This document shows, piece after piece, positions 32,414 through 41,787 of a stretch of DNA of 56,371 bases. Positions within the stretch are counted from its first letter, which is position 1. Every line of letters starts with the position of its first letter. Below the pieces are notes generated by a model. The model was not told the DNA's origin. It saw nothing but the letters and a program-made list of their open reading frames with translations, and did no database searches. This stretch comes from an uncultured Terriglobales bacterium (lineage in GTDB: Bacteria; Acidobacteriota; Terriglobia; Terriglobales; Acidobacteriaceae), in NCBI GenBank assembly GCA_955652395.1, contig CATPBJ010000058.1:1-56371 (forward strand), read 5' to 3'. Both the position numbers and the translations under genes were made by a program.

Positions 32414-34384
32414 ATGCCCATCATCGGTGTCCTCGCGCGACGTCTTCTTCCCGCGGTGTTGCTCTTCGCCGTCACCGCTTCTTCGGTCGCGTTCGGGCGC
32501 AGCTCGGAACCTAAGTGGATCCGGGTGAGCTCGGCCCATTTCTCCGTACTCACCGACGCGGGTGAAAAGAAAGGCCGCCTGGCCAGCTTGCGGCTGGAGC
32601 AAATGCGGGACATTTTTTCCCAGCTTTTCCTGAAAACCAAGCTGCAATTGCCCGAACCACTGGATGTGATCGCGCTGCAGTCGGACGAGGAGTACATCCG
32701 TGTGGCGCCCTTCCGGCAGGGCCAACCCATTTCCGTTCCGGGATTCTTTTTGCCTGGGGATGACCGCAACTATATCGTTCTCGATCTTGCAGCCGACGAT
32801 AGCTGGCGAGCGGTCTCCCACGATTTTGGGCGGCTGCTTCTGAGATTCAACTATCCCCCTACCCAGGACTGGTTCGACGAAGGCTTTGCTCAATATTTCT
32901 CCAGCCTGCGGCTGGGCGACAATCAGGCACAGGTTGGCGGCGACCCCACGCAGAACCTGCCGTGGAACCACGCCCTTCCGGGCCAATCGCCGGCAGACCC
33001 TAGCCCGTCCCCGTCATTTTCGGAATTGCTGAGCCGCTCGTGGCTGCCCCTACCCGAGTTGTTCACGATGCGCCCGGGACCTTCGGGTTACCCGCCCATG
33101 TTCTACGCGCAGTCGTGGATCTTGATGCACTACCTGCTCAACCGGAACAAGTTGTCCGACGCCGGAGCTTACTTTGGACTGGTCGAAATCCGGAAGGTTG
33201 CGGTCGAGCAGGCGATCCAGCAAGCCTTTGGCATGAGCGCTTTGCAACTCGAACAGGCGGTGAAAGATTATTTTCACTCTTTTCCGCCTTCGGAGCCTCA
33301 ACCGAACCCGAAGGCGGGTGCGACCAGCTCAGGGGGCCACCTAAACCAGGTCCCTCCTCCACTGGGACCCCTCGATGTCGGAGGCAGTGTCCAGGAAGTA
33401 GTGGACGCCCAGGGGCAAGCGCTGGTCGCCGAAATGTCGGTGCGTCTGCCCGAACATCGCGATCAGGGAGAGAAGAATCTCGAGACCATCATCGCCGATC
33501 CAAAGATGGACAACGTGATCGTGCACCGCGCTCTGGCGTGGGTGCGCATGGAACGAAAAGAATTCGATCAAGCCGACGAGGAACTGGCAAGAGCTCGCGA
33601 ACTCGACAGCAAAGATACCTGGACACACTACTATCTGGCGCTGGTGAAATTTCGCGCCGCTCAGCTGGGCCAAAAACCCATTGCCGGCGTTTCGAACATG
33701 ATTCAGGACCTGGTATTCGTGGTCGATAAAGAACCAGACTATGCCGAGGCCCACAATATGCTGGCCCTGGCGCGGCTGCAGGGCGGCGGCGTTCATTCCG
33801 CTACCGAGTCGATACGGGTGGCGATCCAGCTCAGTCCACGCAGCGAGCAGTATCTTCTCAACCTGGCACAAATTGATCTCGCCGGCAAGAAGTGGGACGA
33901 CGCAACTCCTCTGCTCGAGCGTCTAAAAGACAGCTCAAACCCACAAATCGCGCAAACGGCGCGGAAAAATCTGGAAGACCTGCCCACCCTGAAGAAGTAT
34001 GGCGTGCTGCCCCAGGAGCGTGCGTCTCAGCCCCCTCAAACGGGTCCCGCGAATCCGGCACAAGCAACTGCTGCCAGTCAGGATGGGGAAGATGCGAACT
34101 CCGCTCAAGGCGAAGCCACCCCAGCGGAGCCGGCGCCGGACCGACGCAAGGTCCAATTCGTTAGAGGAAAGCTGACGAGCGTGGACTGCAGTCACAACCC
34201 AGTGGCAATCTTGACCGTCCGAACAAACTCTCGAACCCTAAAACTGCGCACCGATAACTACAAATCATTGCTGCTGGTCGGAGCCGACGAGTTCTCCTGC
34301 GAATGGACGGACCGCCCGGTGATTGCCAACTACAAAGCTGGGGGAAAAGGCGACGGGGACTTAGTGTCCGTCGAAGTGCAGTAG
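32414..34384 (+). CDS. DUF1570/peptidase-MA-like TPR protein with degraded zinc motif
   Basis: 656 residues from ATG 32414. Signal peptide ending TASSVAFG. Residues 20-290 resemble a gluzincin (peptidase MA/DUF1570) domain. The usual HExxH is degraded: the segment reads AVSHDFGRLLLRFN, so Glu is Asp and the second His is Arg. The third-ligand region DWFDEGFAQYFSS is intact, with its Glu. Catalysis is therefore doubtful. Residues 340-540 form TPR-like helices (HRALAWVRMERKEFDQADEELARARELD). The Pro/Ala-rich linker leads to a small C-terminal beta domain. Predicted periplasmic; it likely binds rather than cuts. Confidence 0.75.
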   Translation: MPIIGVLARRLLPAVLLFAVTASSVAFGRSSEPKWIRVSSAHFSVLTDAGEKKGRLASLRLEQMRDIFSQLFLKTKLQLPEPLDVIALQSDEEYIRVAPFRQGQPISVPGFFLPGDDRNYIVLDLAADDSWRAVSHDFGRLLLRFNYPPTQDWFDEGFAQYFSSLRLGDNQAQVGGDPTQNLPWNHALPGQSPADPSPSPSFSELLSRSWLPLPELFTMRPGPSGYPPMFYAQSWILMHYLLNRNKLSDAGAYFGLVEIRKVAVEQAIQQAFGMSALQLEQAVKDYFHSFPPSEPQPNPKAGATSSGGHLNQVPPPLGPLDVGGSVQEVVDAQGQALVAEMSVRLPEHRDQGEKNLETIIADPKMDNVIVHRALAWVRMERKEFDQADEELARARELDSKDTWTHYYLALVKFRAAQLGQKPIAGVSNMIQDLVFVVDKEPDYAEAHNMLALARLQGGGVHSATESIRVAIQLSPRSEQYLLNLAQIDLAGKKWDDATPLLERLKDSSNPQIAQTARKNLEDLPTLKKYGVLPQERASQPPQTGPANPAQATAASQDGEDANSAQGEATPAEPAPDRRKVQFVRGKLTSVDCSHNPVAILTVRTNSRTLKLRTDNYKSLLLVGADEFSCEWTDRPVIANYKAGGKGDGDLVSVEVQ

Positions 34385-34399
34385 GGGCGGGAAATTGCC

Positions 34400-34435
34400 G
34401 CAAATAACAAACCCTCCCAGGGGAAGCTGAGAGGG
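34400..34435 (-). terminator. Intrinsic terminator of the cold-shock gene
   Basis: On the minus strand CCCTCTCAG (34435-34427) pairs with CTGGGAGGG (34420-34412) over nine base pairs including one G-U, with a 6-nt loop. A T-rich tract, TTTGTTATTTG, follows at about 34411-34400. This is the clearest classical terminator in the window. The plus-strand DUF1570 gene converges on it. Confidence 0.75.
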
Positions 34436-34461
34436 CCCGCAGCGGTTGAAACTGGGACCGT

Positions 34462-34668
34462 TTATTGCACCCGCACCACATTACCTGCCTGAAAGCCCTT
34501 GGGACCTTTTAGCAGATCGAATTCCACCGTTTCGCCTTCGTTCAGCGTGCGATAACCGTTCTCCTGGATGGCGGAGAAATGAACGAAAACGTCCTCCCCG
34601 GTAGAGCGCTGGATGAACCCATATCCCTTGGCCCCGTTGAACCACTTTACTGTGCCCTTCTCTCTCAC
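34462..34668 (-). CDS. Cold-shock protein, CspA family
   Basis: 68 residues from GTG 34668, preceded by AAAGGAG. A single cold-shock OB fold with RNP1 KGYGFIQ and RNP2 VFVHFSAI. It binds single-stranded RNA and DNA and melts RNA structure, in growth at low temperature or in general translation control. The gene has its own terminator and a long upstream non-coding region of 444 bp, which could house the structured leader common in csp genes, although I see no clear cold box. Confidence 0.93.
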   Translation of the reverse strand: MREKGTVKWFNGAKGYGFIQRSTGEDVFVHFSAIQENGYRTLNEGETVEFDLLKGPKGFQAGNVVRVQ

Positions 34669-35112
34669 AAAGAACTCCTTTCGACTCTACTCCGTGATTT
34701 AACTTTCGCATCCTCCGTGAAGCTCGTGCTCTTCTCCTAACCCCCTGCAAAGCAAACGAAAGCACAGCCGGTCCGTGTCCCGTTTAAATCACTCCCACAA
34801 AAAAAGCTCCCTGGGTTCGGGCCGTGGCGGAAACCACGACACAAATTTGGCCGGAGCCCTCGTGCGGGCGCGATTTATGACTGCAGGACACGAAGCGTCT
34901 ACCCCAAAGACATGCCCGTTGCCCAAAATTGCGGGCGGCGAGCACAAGATAATATTCAGGAACTCCATTCCTGGCAAGCGAAGAAATCTGAATTGTGAAA
35001 CGCCTAAACATGAGGCTGTCCCGCAAGGATGGAACCGTGCCTGGGGCGGCGAAGCGCGCACTGTCCTCCCCGCCGCGGGGTGAATTGCAACTGTCTGATA
35101 GGATTGGGGAAA
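34669..35112. other. Divergent intergenic region, csp leader
   Basis: 444 bases between the cold-shock gene and the YihY-like gene. Small open frames here have no protein-like features. Both promoters must lie here; a long csp 5' leader is plausible. I see no conserved RNA motif. Confidence 0.35.
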
Positions 35113-36006
35113 ATGCTTGGTGACCAGCAGTCAAGGTCGGCGAACCCGCCGCCTCCAACACGCCGTCCAGTCGCCGATGCGCGGCCCGAAGACGCCCACT
35201 CGGGGTTAGTCACTTCCACCGTGAAATATCTGTTACGCACCGAGGTACATACGTTTGCATTTTCCGTGGCGGCCAACGCCATCCTGTCGTTTTTTCCTTT
35301 TGTGCTCCTGCTCATGACCGTCATCCGGCGCGTATTTCATTCTCCGGTGATGTACGACGTGGTGGTGCAACTGCTCCGCGATTTCCTGCCCGCTGGGCAG
35401 GACTTCGTGATTCGCAATCTGAATGCTCTGGTCGACGCGCGCCATCGGGCGCAGGTGGCTTCCCTCATCATTCTGCTGTTTACCTCAACCGGAATCTTCA
35501 TGCCGCTTGAGGTAGCTTTGAACCGCATCTGGCGATTCCCCAACAACCGCTCGTATTTCGGTAATCAGCTCATATCGCTCGCGCTGGCGTTCACTTGCGG
35601 AGGGCTGGCCCTGCTGTCGATTGCGCTCACCGCTGGAAATATCGGATTCCTCGAAAATTCCTTGCGCAGCCACGGGCCGTTTGTGGTGCGGCTGGGCGGC
35701 TTTCTGATGATGAAGGCGTTCGCGGTCTCCGCCAGCATCGCAATTTTCTTCCTTATCTACTGGGCATTGCCCAACGGCAAGGTACCCGCCCGGGCAGTAT
35801 TATCTACTGCAGTGATTATGGGACTGATGTCGGAAGCCTTGAAATACGCGTACATCATGGCCCTGCCCCGGCTGAATTTCCAGGAAGTCTATGGCCCGTT
35901 TGCTCTGTCGGTAAGCCTGATGTTCTGGGCATTCCTTACGGGATTGTTGATGTTGACGGGAGCACATTTGTCGGCCCGGGGCTACAGCCGGCGAGAGTCA
36001 GTGTAG
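35113..36006 (+). CDS. YihY/virulence factor BrkB family membrane protein
   Basis: 297 residues from ATG 35113, with GGGGA spaced 3-8 nt upstream; the open frame extends further back without a conserved reading. The first 40 residues are Pro/Arg-rich and cytosolic. Five to six TM helices follow, with the family's signature IILLFTSTGIFMPLEVALNRIWR and NFQEVYGPFALSVSLMFWAFLTGLLMLTGAHL. The biochemical role of YihY proteins is unknown; they were once wrongly called RNase BN. No operon partner. Confidence 0.85.
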   Translation: MLGDQQSRSANPPPPTRRPVADARPEDAHSGLVTSTVKYLLRTEVHTFAFSVAANAILSFFPFVLLLMTVIRRVFHSPVMYDVVVQLLRDFLPAGQDFVIRNLNALVDARHRAQVASLIILLFTSTGIFMPLEVALNRIWRFPNNRSYFGNQLISLALAFTCGGLALLSIALTAGNIGFLENSLRSHGPFVVRLGGFLMMKAFAVSASIAIFFLIYWALPNGKVPARAVLSTAVIMGLMSEALKYAYIMALPRLNFQEVYGPFALSVSLMFWAFLTGLLMLTGAHLSARGYSRRESV

Positions 36007-36529
36007 GCGCGAGCGCCACGCTCGTGCAGGCCGACTCGGCGATTCCTGCCCACCCAGTGTTCGGCGCCCATGTAACCTTCGAGGTGGTCGTGTCCCGACC
36101 TGCGACCGCGCCGCCCCCGGTTTCGATAGGCGGAATTGTCATTGCCAAAAATCCCGCGCCCGTCATCGTGTCCTCGTCACGGTTTCCGTGCTGTCCGATG
36201 GATCGGGACTGGCTACTCTTCAGTGCTCAACCGGCGGAGTACAGGGAGATGGCGCCGTCGGCATCGTCCGACCTACGCCCTCCGCCAGGCGCTCCACGCA
36301 AGAACAACCGGGATGTGCCAGGGGTCCATCCTGGCGATGTTCGAATGCGGCTGCGCGCAGGGCCACAATCGTAGTTTTCCGGCAACTCGCCGCCGCTCCT
36401 GGCATCTAACCATGAAGAAGAAAACTGCCGCTCTCCTGTGTTCGGCCCCCTGAGCGGAGAGGGACGGGCACGGGAGGAGCCGCGGTGAGCCGTGGAGCTT
36501 TCCTTCTCAGGTTTCGCTACACTATCTCT
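36007..36529. other. Gap with a possible degenerate Ig-like remnant
   Basis: 523 bases without an intact gene. In one plus frame, about 36008-36120 reads VGASATLVQADSAIPAH, PVFGAHVTFEVVVSRP, and in another frame about 36178-36230 reads VTVSVLSDGSGLATLQC. These fragments resemble bacterial Ig-like repeats of the Big_3_5 style, broken by a frameshift. The similarity is weak and may be chance. Confidence 0.3.
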
Positions 36530-37384
36530 ATGAGATCGATGCTGCGTTATGGGGTGGCGTCAGTCGTCCTTTTTGTCTCTGGTTTTGTTGGGATATCATC
36601 GCCGCAGGCTCTCGCCCAGGAGGGAGCTCTCGACCCGGCCCCGCCCAAAGGAGTCACGACGGACGAGATTATTCGGCATTTCGCGGCCAAAGAGAAGGAA
36701 TTCCAAGGGGCCCGGGACCAGTACACCTACCGGCAAGACGTTCGGGTAATCACGCCCGACGACAATGGTGAGTATCACGAAATCTTCGATGTGCTTTTTG
36801 ATGACCAGGGAAAGCGTCTGGAGAATGTGGTATTTGCGCCTCAGTCTTCGTTGGCCATGATCTCGATGTCACCCGAAGACGTTGACGACATCCGGCATCG
36901 CCTACCCTTCGTGCTTACCAGCGACGAAATTCCCGAGTATCAGATTCTCTACGTGGGGCAGCAACAACAGGACGAGCTGCATTGCTATGTCTTTGATCTC
37001 GCGCCCAAAGAGATTGTCGGCAAGAAGCGCTATTTCCAGGGCCGAATCTGGGTCGACGACCGCGATTTTCAAATCGTGAAGACCAACGGCAAGACCGTCC
37101 CCGACATTCGCAAAAAAAAAGGCCAAGAGAATCTTTTTCCAAAGTTCACCACCTGGCGCGAGCAAATCGACGGCAAGTACTGGTTCCCCACCTATACCAA
37201 AGCAGACGACACCTTGCATTTCTCGAGCGGTGACGTCCATATCCGCGAAATCGTGAAGTACAGCGACTATAAGCGGTTTGGATCGAATGTGAAGATCACT
37301 TACGAGGGCCAGGAAGTGCAGAAGGCGCCCGGCGCGAAGGACAAAACGCAGCCGCAGCCGGTGCCTGATAAGCCGCAGAAATAA
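36530..37384 (+). CDS. Secreted protein, LolA/RseB-like fold suspected
   Basis: 284 residues from ATG 36530; the frame opens 15 codons earlier, and Met at 36539 is also possible. Signal peptide cleaved near PQALAQEG. The mature domain reads like outer-membrane lipoprotein-sorting folds: YTYRQDVRVITPDDNGEYHEIFDVLFDDQGKRLENV, then KEIVGKKRYFQGRIWVDDRDFQIVKTNGK and PTYTKADDTLHFSSGDVHIREIVKYSDYKRF. Homologues are common in Acidobacteriota with no assigned role. Its stop codon lies one base before hairpin site F. The C-terminus is Pro/Lys-rich. Confidence 0.65.
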   Translation: MRSMLRYGVASVVLFVSGFVGISSPQALAQEGALDPAPPKGVTTDEIIRHFAAKEKEFQGARDQYTYRQDVRVITPDDNGEYHEIFDVLFDDQGKRLENVVFAPQSSLAMISMSPEDVDDIRHRLPFVLTSDEIPEYQILYVGQQQQDELHCYVFDLAPKEIVGKKRYFQGRIWVDDRDFQIVKTNGKTVPDIRKKKGQENLFPKFTTWREQIDGKYWFPTYTKADDTLHFSSGDVHIREIVKYSDYKRFGSNVKITYEGQEVQKAPGAKDKTQPQPVPDKPQK

Positions 37385-37488
37385 AGCTATCCGCTCTCAG
37401 CCATGAGCTCCCAGCTAAGATCCTTCGAGTAAACCGGCGGGGCGAGGCTTGGAATATGCTGAGAGCTGATGGCTGAGAGTTGATAGCT
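37385..37488. repeat. Heptad inverted repeat, site F, filling a convergent gap
   Basis: The left arm 37385-37415 and the right arm 37458-37488 are 31 nt each and complementary at 27 positions. Words are of the GCTGAGA/GCTGATG/GCTGAGA type. It occupies the entire 102 bases between two convergent genes, and the TAG stop of the HNH gene (37487-37489) lies on the right arm. A bidirectional terminator role fits here. Confidence 0.8.
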
Positions 37489-38113
37489 AGTAAAAAAGGT
37501 ACTTGCGCCACTTGTCATCCGAACGGCCCATGAGACGCATGATGTGGCGGCTGGTGTGCAAGTTGAAGGCCCGCGGCTCGCGCATCAGTTTCATATCTGC
37601 TTCCACAGGAAACTGATTCCCCTTCTGCCGATTGCAGGAATGGCAGCAGGCCACCAGATTTTCCCAGGTGGAAGCTCCGCCTCGCGAACGAGGCACCACG
37701 TGGTCCAAAGTCAACTCACTCGAAGGCAGCACTTCTCCACAGTATTGGCAGGTGTTACGGTCACGCAGCAGGATGTTCTTGCGGGAGAGTGCGCGAGTCT
37801 GGTGTGGGATACGCCGGTACTCGAGCAGTCGAATCACGGAGGGTACGCGAATCGCCAGGCGAGCAGCGTGCAGGAAGTGTCCGTTTTCCTCTTCCGTCAT
37901 GGCCACGCCCTTCAGCACCAGCACGATGGCCCGGCGGGCGGCACAAACATTGATCGGTTCGTACGACGCATTCAACACCAGCACGGGTGCGTGTAGGGCG
38001 TGGCCGTTGCCTTCGCGGTGCATTCCGTCCCGGTGCACGCCGATCACCGCCGGGGCGGTCCCGTGGCTCCTCAGCAGCGAGCCGTTCATCGAATTGTTCC
38101 ACTTGCCTGCCAT
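37487..38113 (-). CDS. HNH endonuclease family protein
   Basis: 208 residues from ATG 38113; Met at 38089 or 38149 are alternatives and no start has a good ribosome site. The C-terminal half holds the HNH nuclease fold: [44 protein letters not shown], with both zinc Cys pairs and the catalytic His in DHVVP. The N-terminal half ([26 protein letters not shown]) is typical of a widespread stand-alone HNH group common in Acidobacteriota, Actinobacteriota and cyanobacteria. Role unknown; not a known mobile element. Confidence 0.88.
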   Translation of the reverse strand: MAGKWNNSMNGSLLRSHGTAPAVIGVHRDGMHREGNGHALHAPVLVLNASYEPINVCAARRAIVLVLKGVAMTEEENGHFLHAARLAIRVPSVIRLLEYRRIPHQTRALSRKNILLRDRNTCQYCGEVLPSSELTLDHVVPRSRGGASTWENLVACCHSCNRQKGNQFPVEADMKLMREPRAFNLHTSRHIMRLMGRSDDKWRKYLFY

Positions 38114-38166
38114 ACATTCATTAGCGGACTGCCGCGATGTTCGCTGCACGATTCGTTTCGCCGCGC

Positions 38167-38998
38167 CTATCCTGTCGCCGCCAAAGTTGGCTCATCCTTA
38201 GCAAAAGTCTGTGCCAGATTTACGCCTGTCGAGTCCGCTTTTAGCGAGCGGGCGACCGTCGCCACAAATACTTTTAGATGCGCCCGGCCGTCGCAAAACG
38301 TGCGCGCATTCCAAGACCGTCGTGCCGGTGGTGAACACATCGTCGACCAGCAGGATTTCCTGTCCGGCGATTTCCCTTGGCCGGGTGACCGCAAACGAAC
38401 CGCGGAGGTTTTCGCGGCGCTGATGTCGCGTGAGTCCGATTTGGGATTGGGTCTCGCGCCGCCGCTCCAAAACCCGGGAGTGCAAGACCAGCCAGCCTCT
38501 TTCTCTTCCAAGCCTGATGGCATGGTGAGCGATTAACTCGGACTGGTTGAAGCCGCGCTGGCGCAGCTTCCGCGCATGCACCGGCACGGGGACAACCACC
38601 ACAGGACTCTGGGTCCACTCAAGCGGCCTCATCACTTCCGCCAGGATGCGGCCCAGGACCACAGCGGCGGGTCGCACCTGCTCGTATTTCAGCAGGTGGA
38701 TCAGGTCGCGCAGACCACGGTCATAACTGCCGGAGGCTACCGCTTTGACAAACGGCGGCTCCAGGCGGCGGCACAAACCGCAGCGAGGCCCGCCCGCGCT
38801 CAGAGCATACGGACTAAATACTCGTTCCCCACAAACGGAGCAAACGCCGCCCGCGGTAGGGCGGACATCGGAAAGGCATGGCTGGCAAACCGGCAGGCGG
38901 GAAAGGTTAACCCGGAGGGCACCGCAGAGACGACAATCGGACGGGAAGAGAGTAGCGAAGAGGCTTTCAGCAACAACGCTTACTGACGAGACCAGCAT
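38167..38998 (-). pseudogene. ComF-family phosphoribosyltransferase, C-terminal frameshift
   Basis: From ATG 38998 the protein has a double zinc motif (CRLCG, CQPC; CSVCG, CGLC) and a phosphoribosyltransferase domain with EILLVDDVFTTGTT. After CAHVLRRPGASK the frame goes wrong. Dropping one A from AAAA (plus-strand TTTT 38272-38275) restores VFVATVARSLKADSTG, the expected end, and a stop at 38167. ComF proteins act in DNA uptake in competent bacteria. As given, the frame ends at 38198 with a foreign 19-residue tail; the catalytic part is intact, so activity may survive even if the shift is real. Confidence 0.8.
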
Positions 38999-39165
38999 TG
39001 ACACTAGCGAACCGTGCCGCGTCAAAACTGGGATCCCGGTAGCCCGGATTGGATGCTCACTACTGCTGAAGACGAGCCTCCCGCGTTCGCCCGGTACCGC
39101 TCGATGCCGCGGGCAAACCTACTTCAGTATAGCGGGCTGCAATGTCTCAAGCAACGACTCAACGG
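38999..39165. other. Short gap between comF and the zinc-ribbon gene
   Basis: No gene, repeat or clear promoter is seen in these 167 bases. The comF promoter would be expected here. Confidence 0.3.
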
Positions 39166-39375
39166 TCAGGCAGTCGCGCCCTGTTCCTTTTTGGATTCCT
39201 TCCGCGGGCGAACTGTCACCAATGCTGATTGGTACGACCGCTTGAAACAATCACCGCAGCGCGCCGGCCGTAGCAACAGGAGGGGCAACAAAAACTTCTC
39301 TCTGAAATTCCTCGGACGTGAGCGGTAACCATTAGAACCGCCACATTCTCTGCATTCGAATAGCCTGGGAGACAT
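39166..39375 (-). CDS. Small zinc-ribbon protein
   Basis: 69 residues from ATG 39375. MSPRLFECRECGGSNGYRSRPRNFREK is followed by PLLLLRPARCGDCFKRSYQSALV. Two CxxC pairs (CRECG, CGDC) separated by a basic and then a hydrophobic segment make a zinc ribbon; similar short proteins recur in acidobacterial genomes. AGGT lies upstream as a weak ribosome site. Function unknown, perhaps nucleic acid or protein binding. It sits in a 630-bp stretch otherwise devoid of genes. A 104-residue frame on the other strand (39014-39328) is more likely its shadow. Confidence 0.6.
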   Translation of the reverse strand: MSPRLFECRECGGSNGYRSRPRNFREKFLLPLLLLRPARCGDCFKRSYQSALVTVRPRKESKKEQGATA

Positions 39376-39630
39376 GACCGTAAACCTCAGGAGAGCCCGT
39401 GGAACAACCTCGCGCTACAATAGCAGAACCGGCCACCAGCAAGGCATTTGACGCGATCCCGAGGGGGCGCCCATCGTGGCAACCCTCCGCGGGAGCGCGA
39501 GTAAGGCCCTTGTAGAACAGGGAACCCACATGTTAACGTGCGCCGTCTGATTTATCGCCTAAGATCTGAACGTCTAAGGTCTTTATTATCCGACCGCCAG
39601 CCGCGATTGCACTTCCGAGGATCCTCGAAC

Positions 39631-41700
39631 ATGAGCCCAGACGGCCCTGTGACTGCCAGCGAGAACGAAAAAAAATTCAAGCCGTACGTCCCAGAAGGTA
39701 TGGAGATGCGCGAATTCACCTGGCGCGCGATTCTGCTGGGACTCGCGATGACGATCGTTCTGGGTGCAGCCAATGCCTACCTGGGCCTGCGCGCGGGTAT
39801 CACGATTGCGGCAACCTATCCGGCGGCAGTCATTGCGATGGCCGCGATGCGGGCTTGGAAGGGATCGCTTCTGGAAGAGAACATCGCCCGAACTGCAGGT
39901 TCGATCGGGGAAGGCATCGCCGCAGGTGCGATATTTACGATCCCTGCGTTCCTGATTGCAAAAGCATGGCCTTCGTTTCGCCCTGCGGACGCGTACTGGA
40001 AGTCCACCGCACTGATCATGGTCGGTAGCGTCCTTGGGGTGCTCTTTATTTCTTTGGTGCGAAGGGTGATGGTGGAAGACCCTGAATTGCCCTTTCCCGA
40101 GTCGGTGGCGGCGTCGGAAATTCACAAAGCGGGCCAGCGCGGCGCTCAAGCGGCAAAATATCTTTTCTGGAACATCGGCGTTGGCGGTGTGGTGTACATA
40201 CTCGGAAAGTTCGGGATGTTTGCCGCCGATCGGGACTTTCCTTTTGCCATTGGCAATCTGGGTCACAGCCAGGTTCGTCTCGGAACACTAGGCAGCACCA
40301 AGGTGGTCGCAACCGGAGGTACCAGCGTATTTGCGGCTCCCAGCGTAAGCCCCGCTTACGTGGGAGTGGGCTACATCATCGGACTGCGCTTGGCTTCGAT
40401 TCAGTTCGCGGGCAGTGTCCTGGCTTGGGGTCTGCTGGTTCCCATGATGATCTACTTCCTGGGCCCCGAGCTTCAGCAATACATTCCCACCGGCACACCC
40501 AAAGACTGGGCAGACACCGCGGATGCGGTGTGGAGATATATCGTCCGGCCGATCGCGGTCGGCGGCATGCTGGTTGGTGCTGCGTATACGTTATTCAAAA
40601 TGCGAAAGAGCTTGACCTCCGGATTCAGCAAGGCGGTCTCGGATATGCGACAGAGCGCCGATCAGCGAGCCAAGTTGGGCCGTACGGAGCGCTACATGAG
40701 CTTTAAGACAGTCCTCGGACTGATCGCACTGATGTTTGTATTGATGTGTGCACTTTACGTCAACATTTCCGGCTTGAGGGGGCCGGCGATTGTGGCAGCC
40801 GTCGTCATGCTGATTGTGGGTTTTTTCTTCGCCACCGTTTCCGGCAACCTGGTTGGGTTTATCGGTTCGTCCAACAATCCCGTCTCCGGCTTGACCCTCT
40901 CGACGTTGCTGATCGCAGCGCTACTCATGGTGTCGCTGGGCGTTTCCGGGGGGAAGGGTGTAGCCATCGTCCTGGGGGTAGCCGCTGTAGTATGTGTTTC
41001 TTCATCGGTCGCAGGTGAACTGCTGCAGGACTTCAAGGTTGGATACATTCTGGGCGGCACACCGCGGAACATACAGATCGCGGAACTGATTGCCGTGGTC
41101 GTCGCCAGCCTGGTCATGTACTGGCCATTGATGCTGCTCCATCAAGGCAGTATCAACTCCGGTGGCGTCGGCTTTGGCGGGCCTGACTTGCCCGCTCCAC
41201 AAGCGGGACTCATGGCCACGTTGGCCCAGGGGATCGTGGGCGGAGACATGCCTTGGGCGCTGGTGGGGGTCGGCATCTTGTTCGGTGGAGCCATGATCAT
41301 GATGCAGGTAAAGAGCCCCATGCTGGTTGCCGTCGGCATGTACCTGCCGTTCGGTACGACTTTTGCGATTTTCGTGGGCGGTGTGTTTCGCACCGTCGGA
41401 GATTGGCTGGCGGATCGTCGCGGCTACAACTCGGCGCAAAAGGCCCGAGTGGAGAATGCCGGCGTCTTAGCGGCTTCAGGACTGATCGCAGGCGAAGCGT
41501 TGCTCGGATTGGTTTGGGCCGGGTTGCAGTTCGTGCCCCAATGGAAGGCGCCGAACCATCCGCCCCAACTTTTCAGCCACCCGTCTTATCTCGTAGGGGG
41601 CCTGATGGTGCTGGCGGGGCTGGCCGGGCTCCTCATCCGACTTCCGATTTCGGCTGCGGGAGATCCGAGCGAGCCCGCGCCCCCGACCGCAATCATGTAA
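39631..41700 (+). CDS. OPT family oligopeptide transporter
   Basis: 689 residues from ATG 39631, with GAGGA a few bases upstream; the open frame extends to 39538 without membrane character. About 16 TM helices. The first unit reads MEMREFTWRAILLGLAMTIVLGAANAYLGLRAGITIAATYPAAVIAMA, which identifies the bacterial OPT family; LEENIARTAGSIGEGIAAGAIFTIPAF is another hallmark. These proteins import small peptides or metal chelates with protons. It is followed by heptad site G and then yggS; whether they share a transcript is unclear. Confidence 0.92.
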   Translation: MSPDGPVTASENEKKFKPYVPEGMEMREFTWRAILLGLAMTIVLGAANAYLGLRAGITIAATYPAAVIAMAAMRAWKGSLLEENIARTAGSIGEGIAAGAIFTIPAFLIAKAWPSFRPADAYWKSTALIMVGSVLGVLFISLVRRVMVEDPELPFPESVAASEIHKAGQRGAQAAKYLFWNIGVGGVVYILGKFGMFAADRDFPFAIGNLGHSQVRLGTLGSTKVVATGGTSVFAAPSVSPAYVGVGYIIGLRLASIQFAGSVLAWGLLVPMMIYFLGPELQQYIPTGTPKDWADTADAVWRYIVRPIAVGGMLVGAAYTLFKMRKSLTSGFSKAVSDMRQSADQRAKLGRTERYMSFKTVLGLIALMFVLMCALYVNISGLRGPAIVAAVVMLIVGFFFATVSGNLVGFIGSSNNPVSGLTLSTLLIAALLMVSLGVSGGKGVAIVLGVAAVVCVSSSVAGELLQDFKVGYILGGTPRNIQIAELIAVVVASLVMYWPLMLLHQGSINSGGVGFGGPDLPAPQAGLMATLAQGIVGGDMPWALVGVGILFGGAMIMMQVKSPMLVAVGMYLPFGTTFAIFVGGVFRTVGDWLADRRGYNSAQKARVENAGVLAASGLIAGEALLGLVWAGLQFVPQWKAPNHPPQLFSHPSYLVGGLMVLAGLAGLLIRLPISAAGDPSEPAPPTAIM

Positions 41701-41714
41701 AGCCTTGACGCAGG

Positions 41715-41766
41715 GGACACCAAGAAGCACGAAGGAAGTTGTTTTCCTTCGTGTACCTTCGTGTCC
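41715..41766. repeat. Inverted repeat of CACGAAGG words, site G
   Basis: The left arm 41715-41737 (GGACAC ... CACGAAGGAA) and the right arm 41744-41766 (TTCCTTCGTG ... GTGTCC) pair at 19 of 23 positions across a 6-nt loop. It fills the gap between the OPT gene and yggS on the plus strand. CACGAAGG words of this kind recur at site H. Confidence 0.75.
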
Positions 41767-41787
41767 TTAGTGGTTTATTGTTGGTTG

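Noticed and set aside
36136-36453. 105-residue frame after yihY
   Set aside because: Arg/Ser-rich with no domain pattern; other frames there look more like a broken Ig-like repeat.
39014-39328. Plus-strand frame of 104 residues
   Set aside because: Composition is biased and the opposite strand encodes a protein with a clear zinc-ribbon pattern, so this is more likely its shadow.
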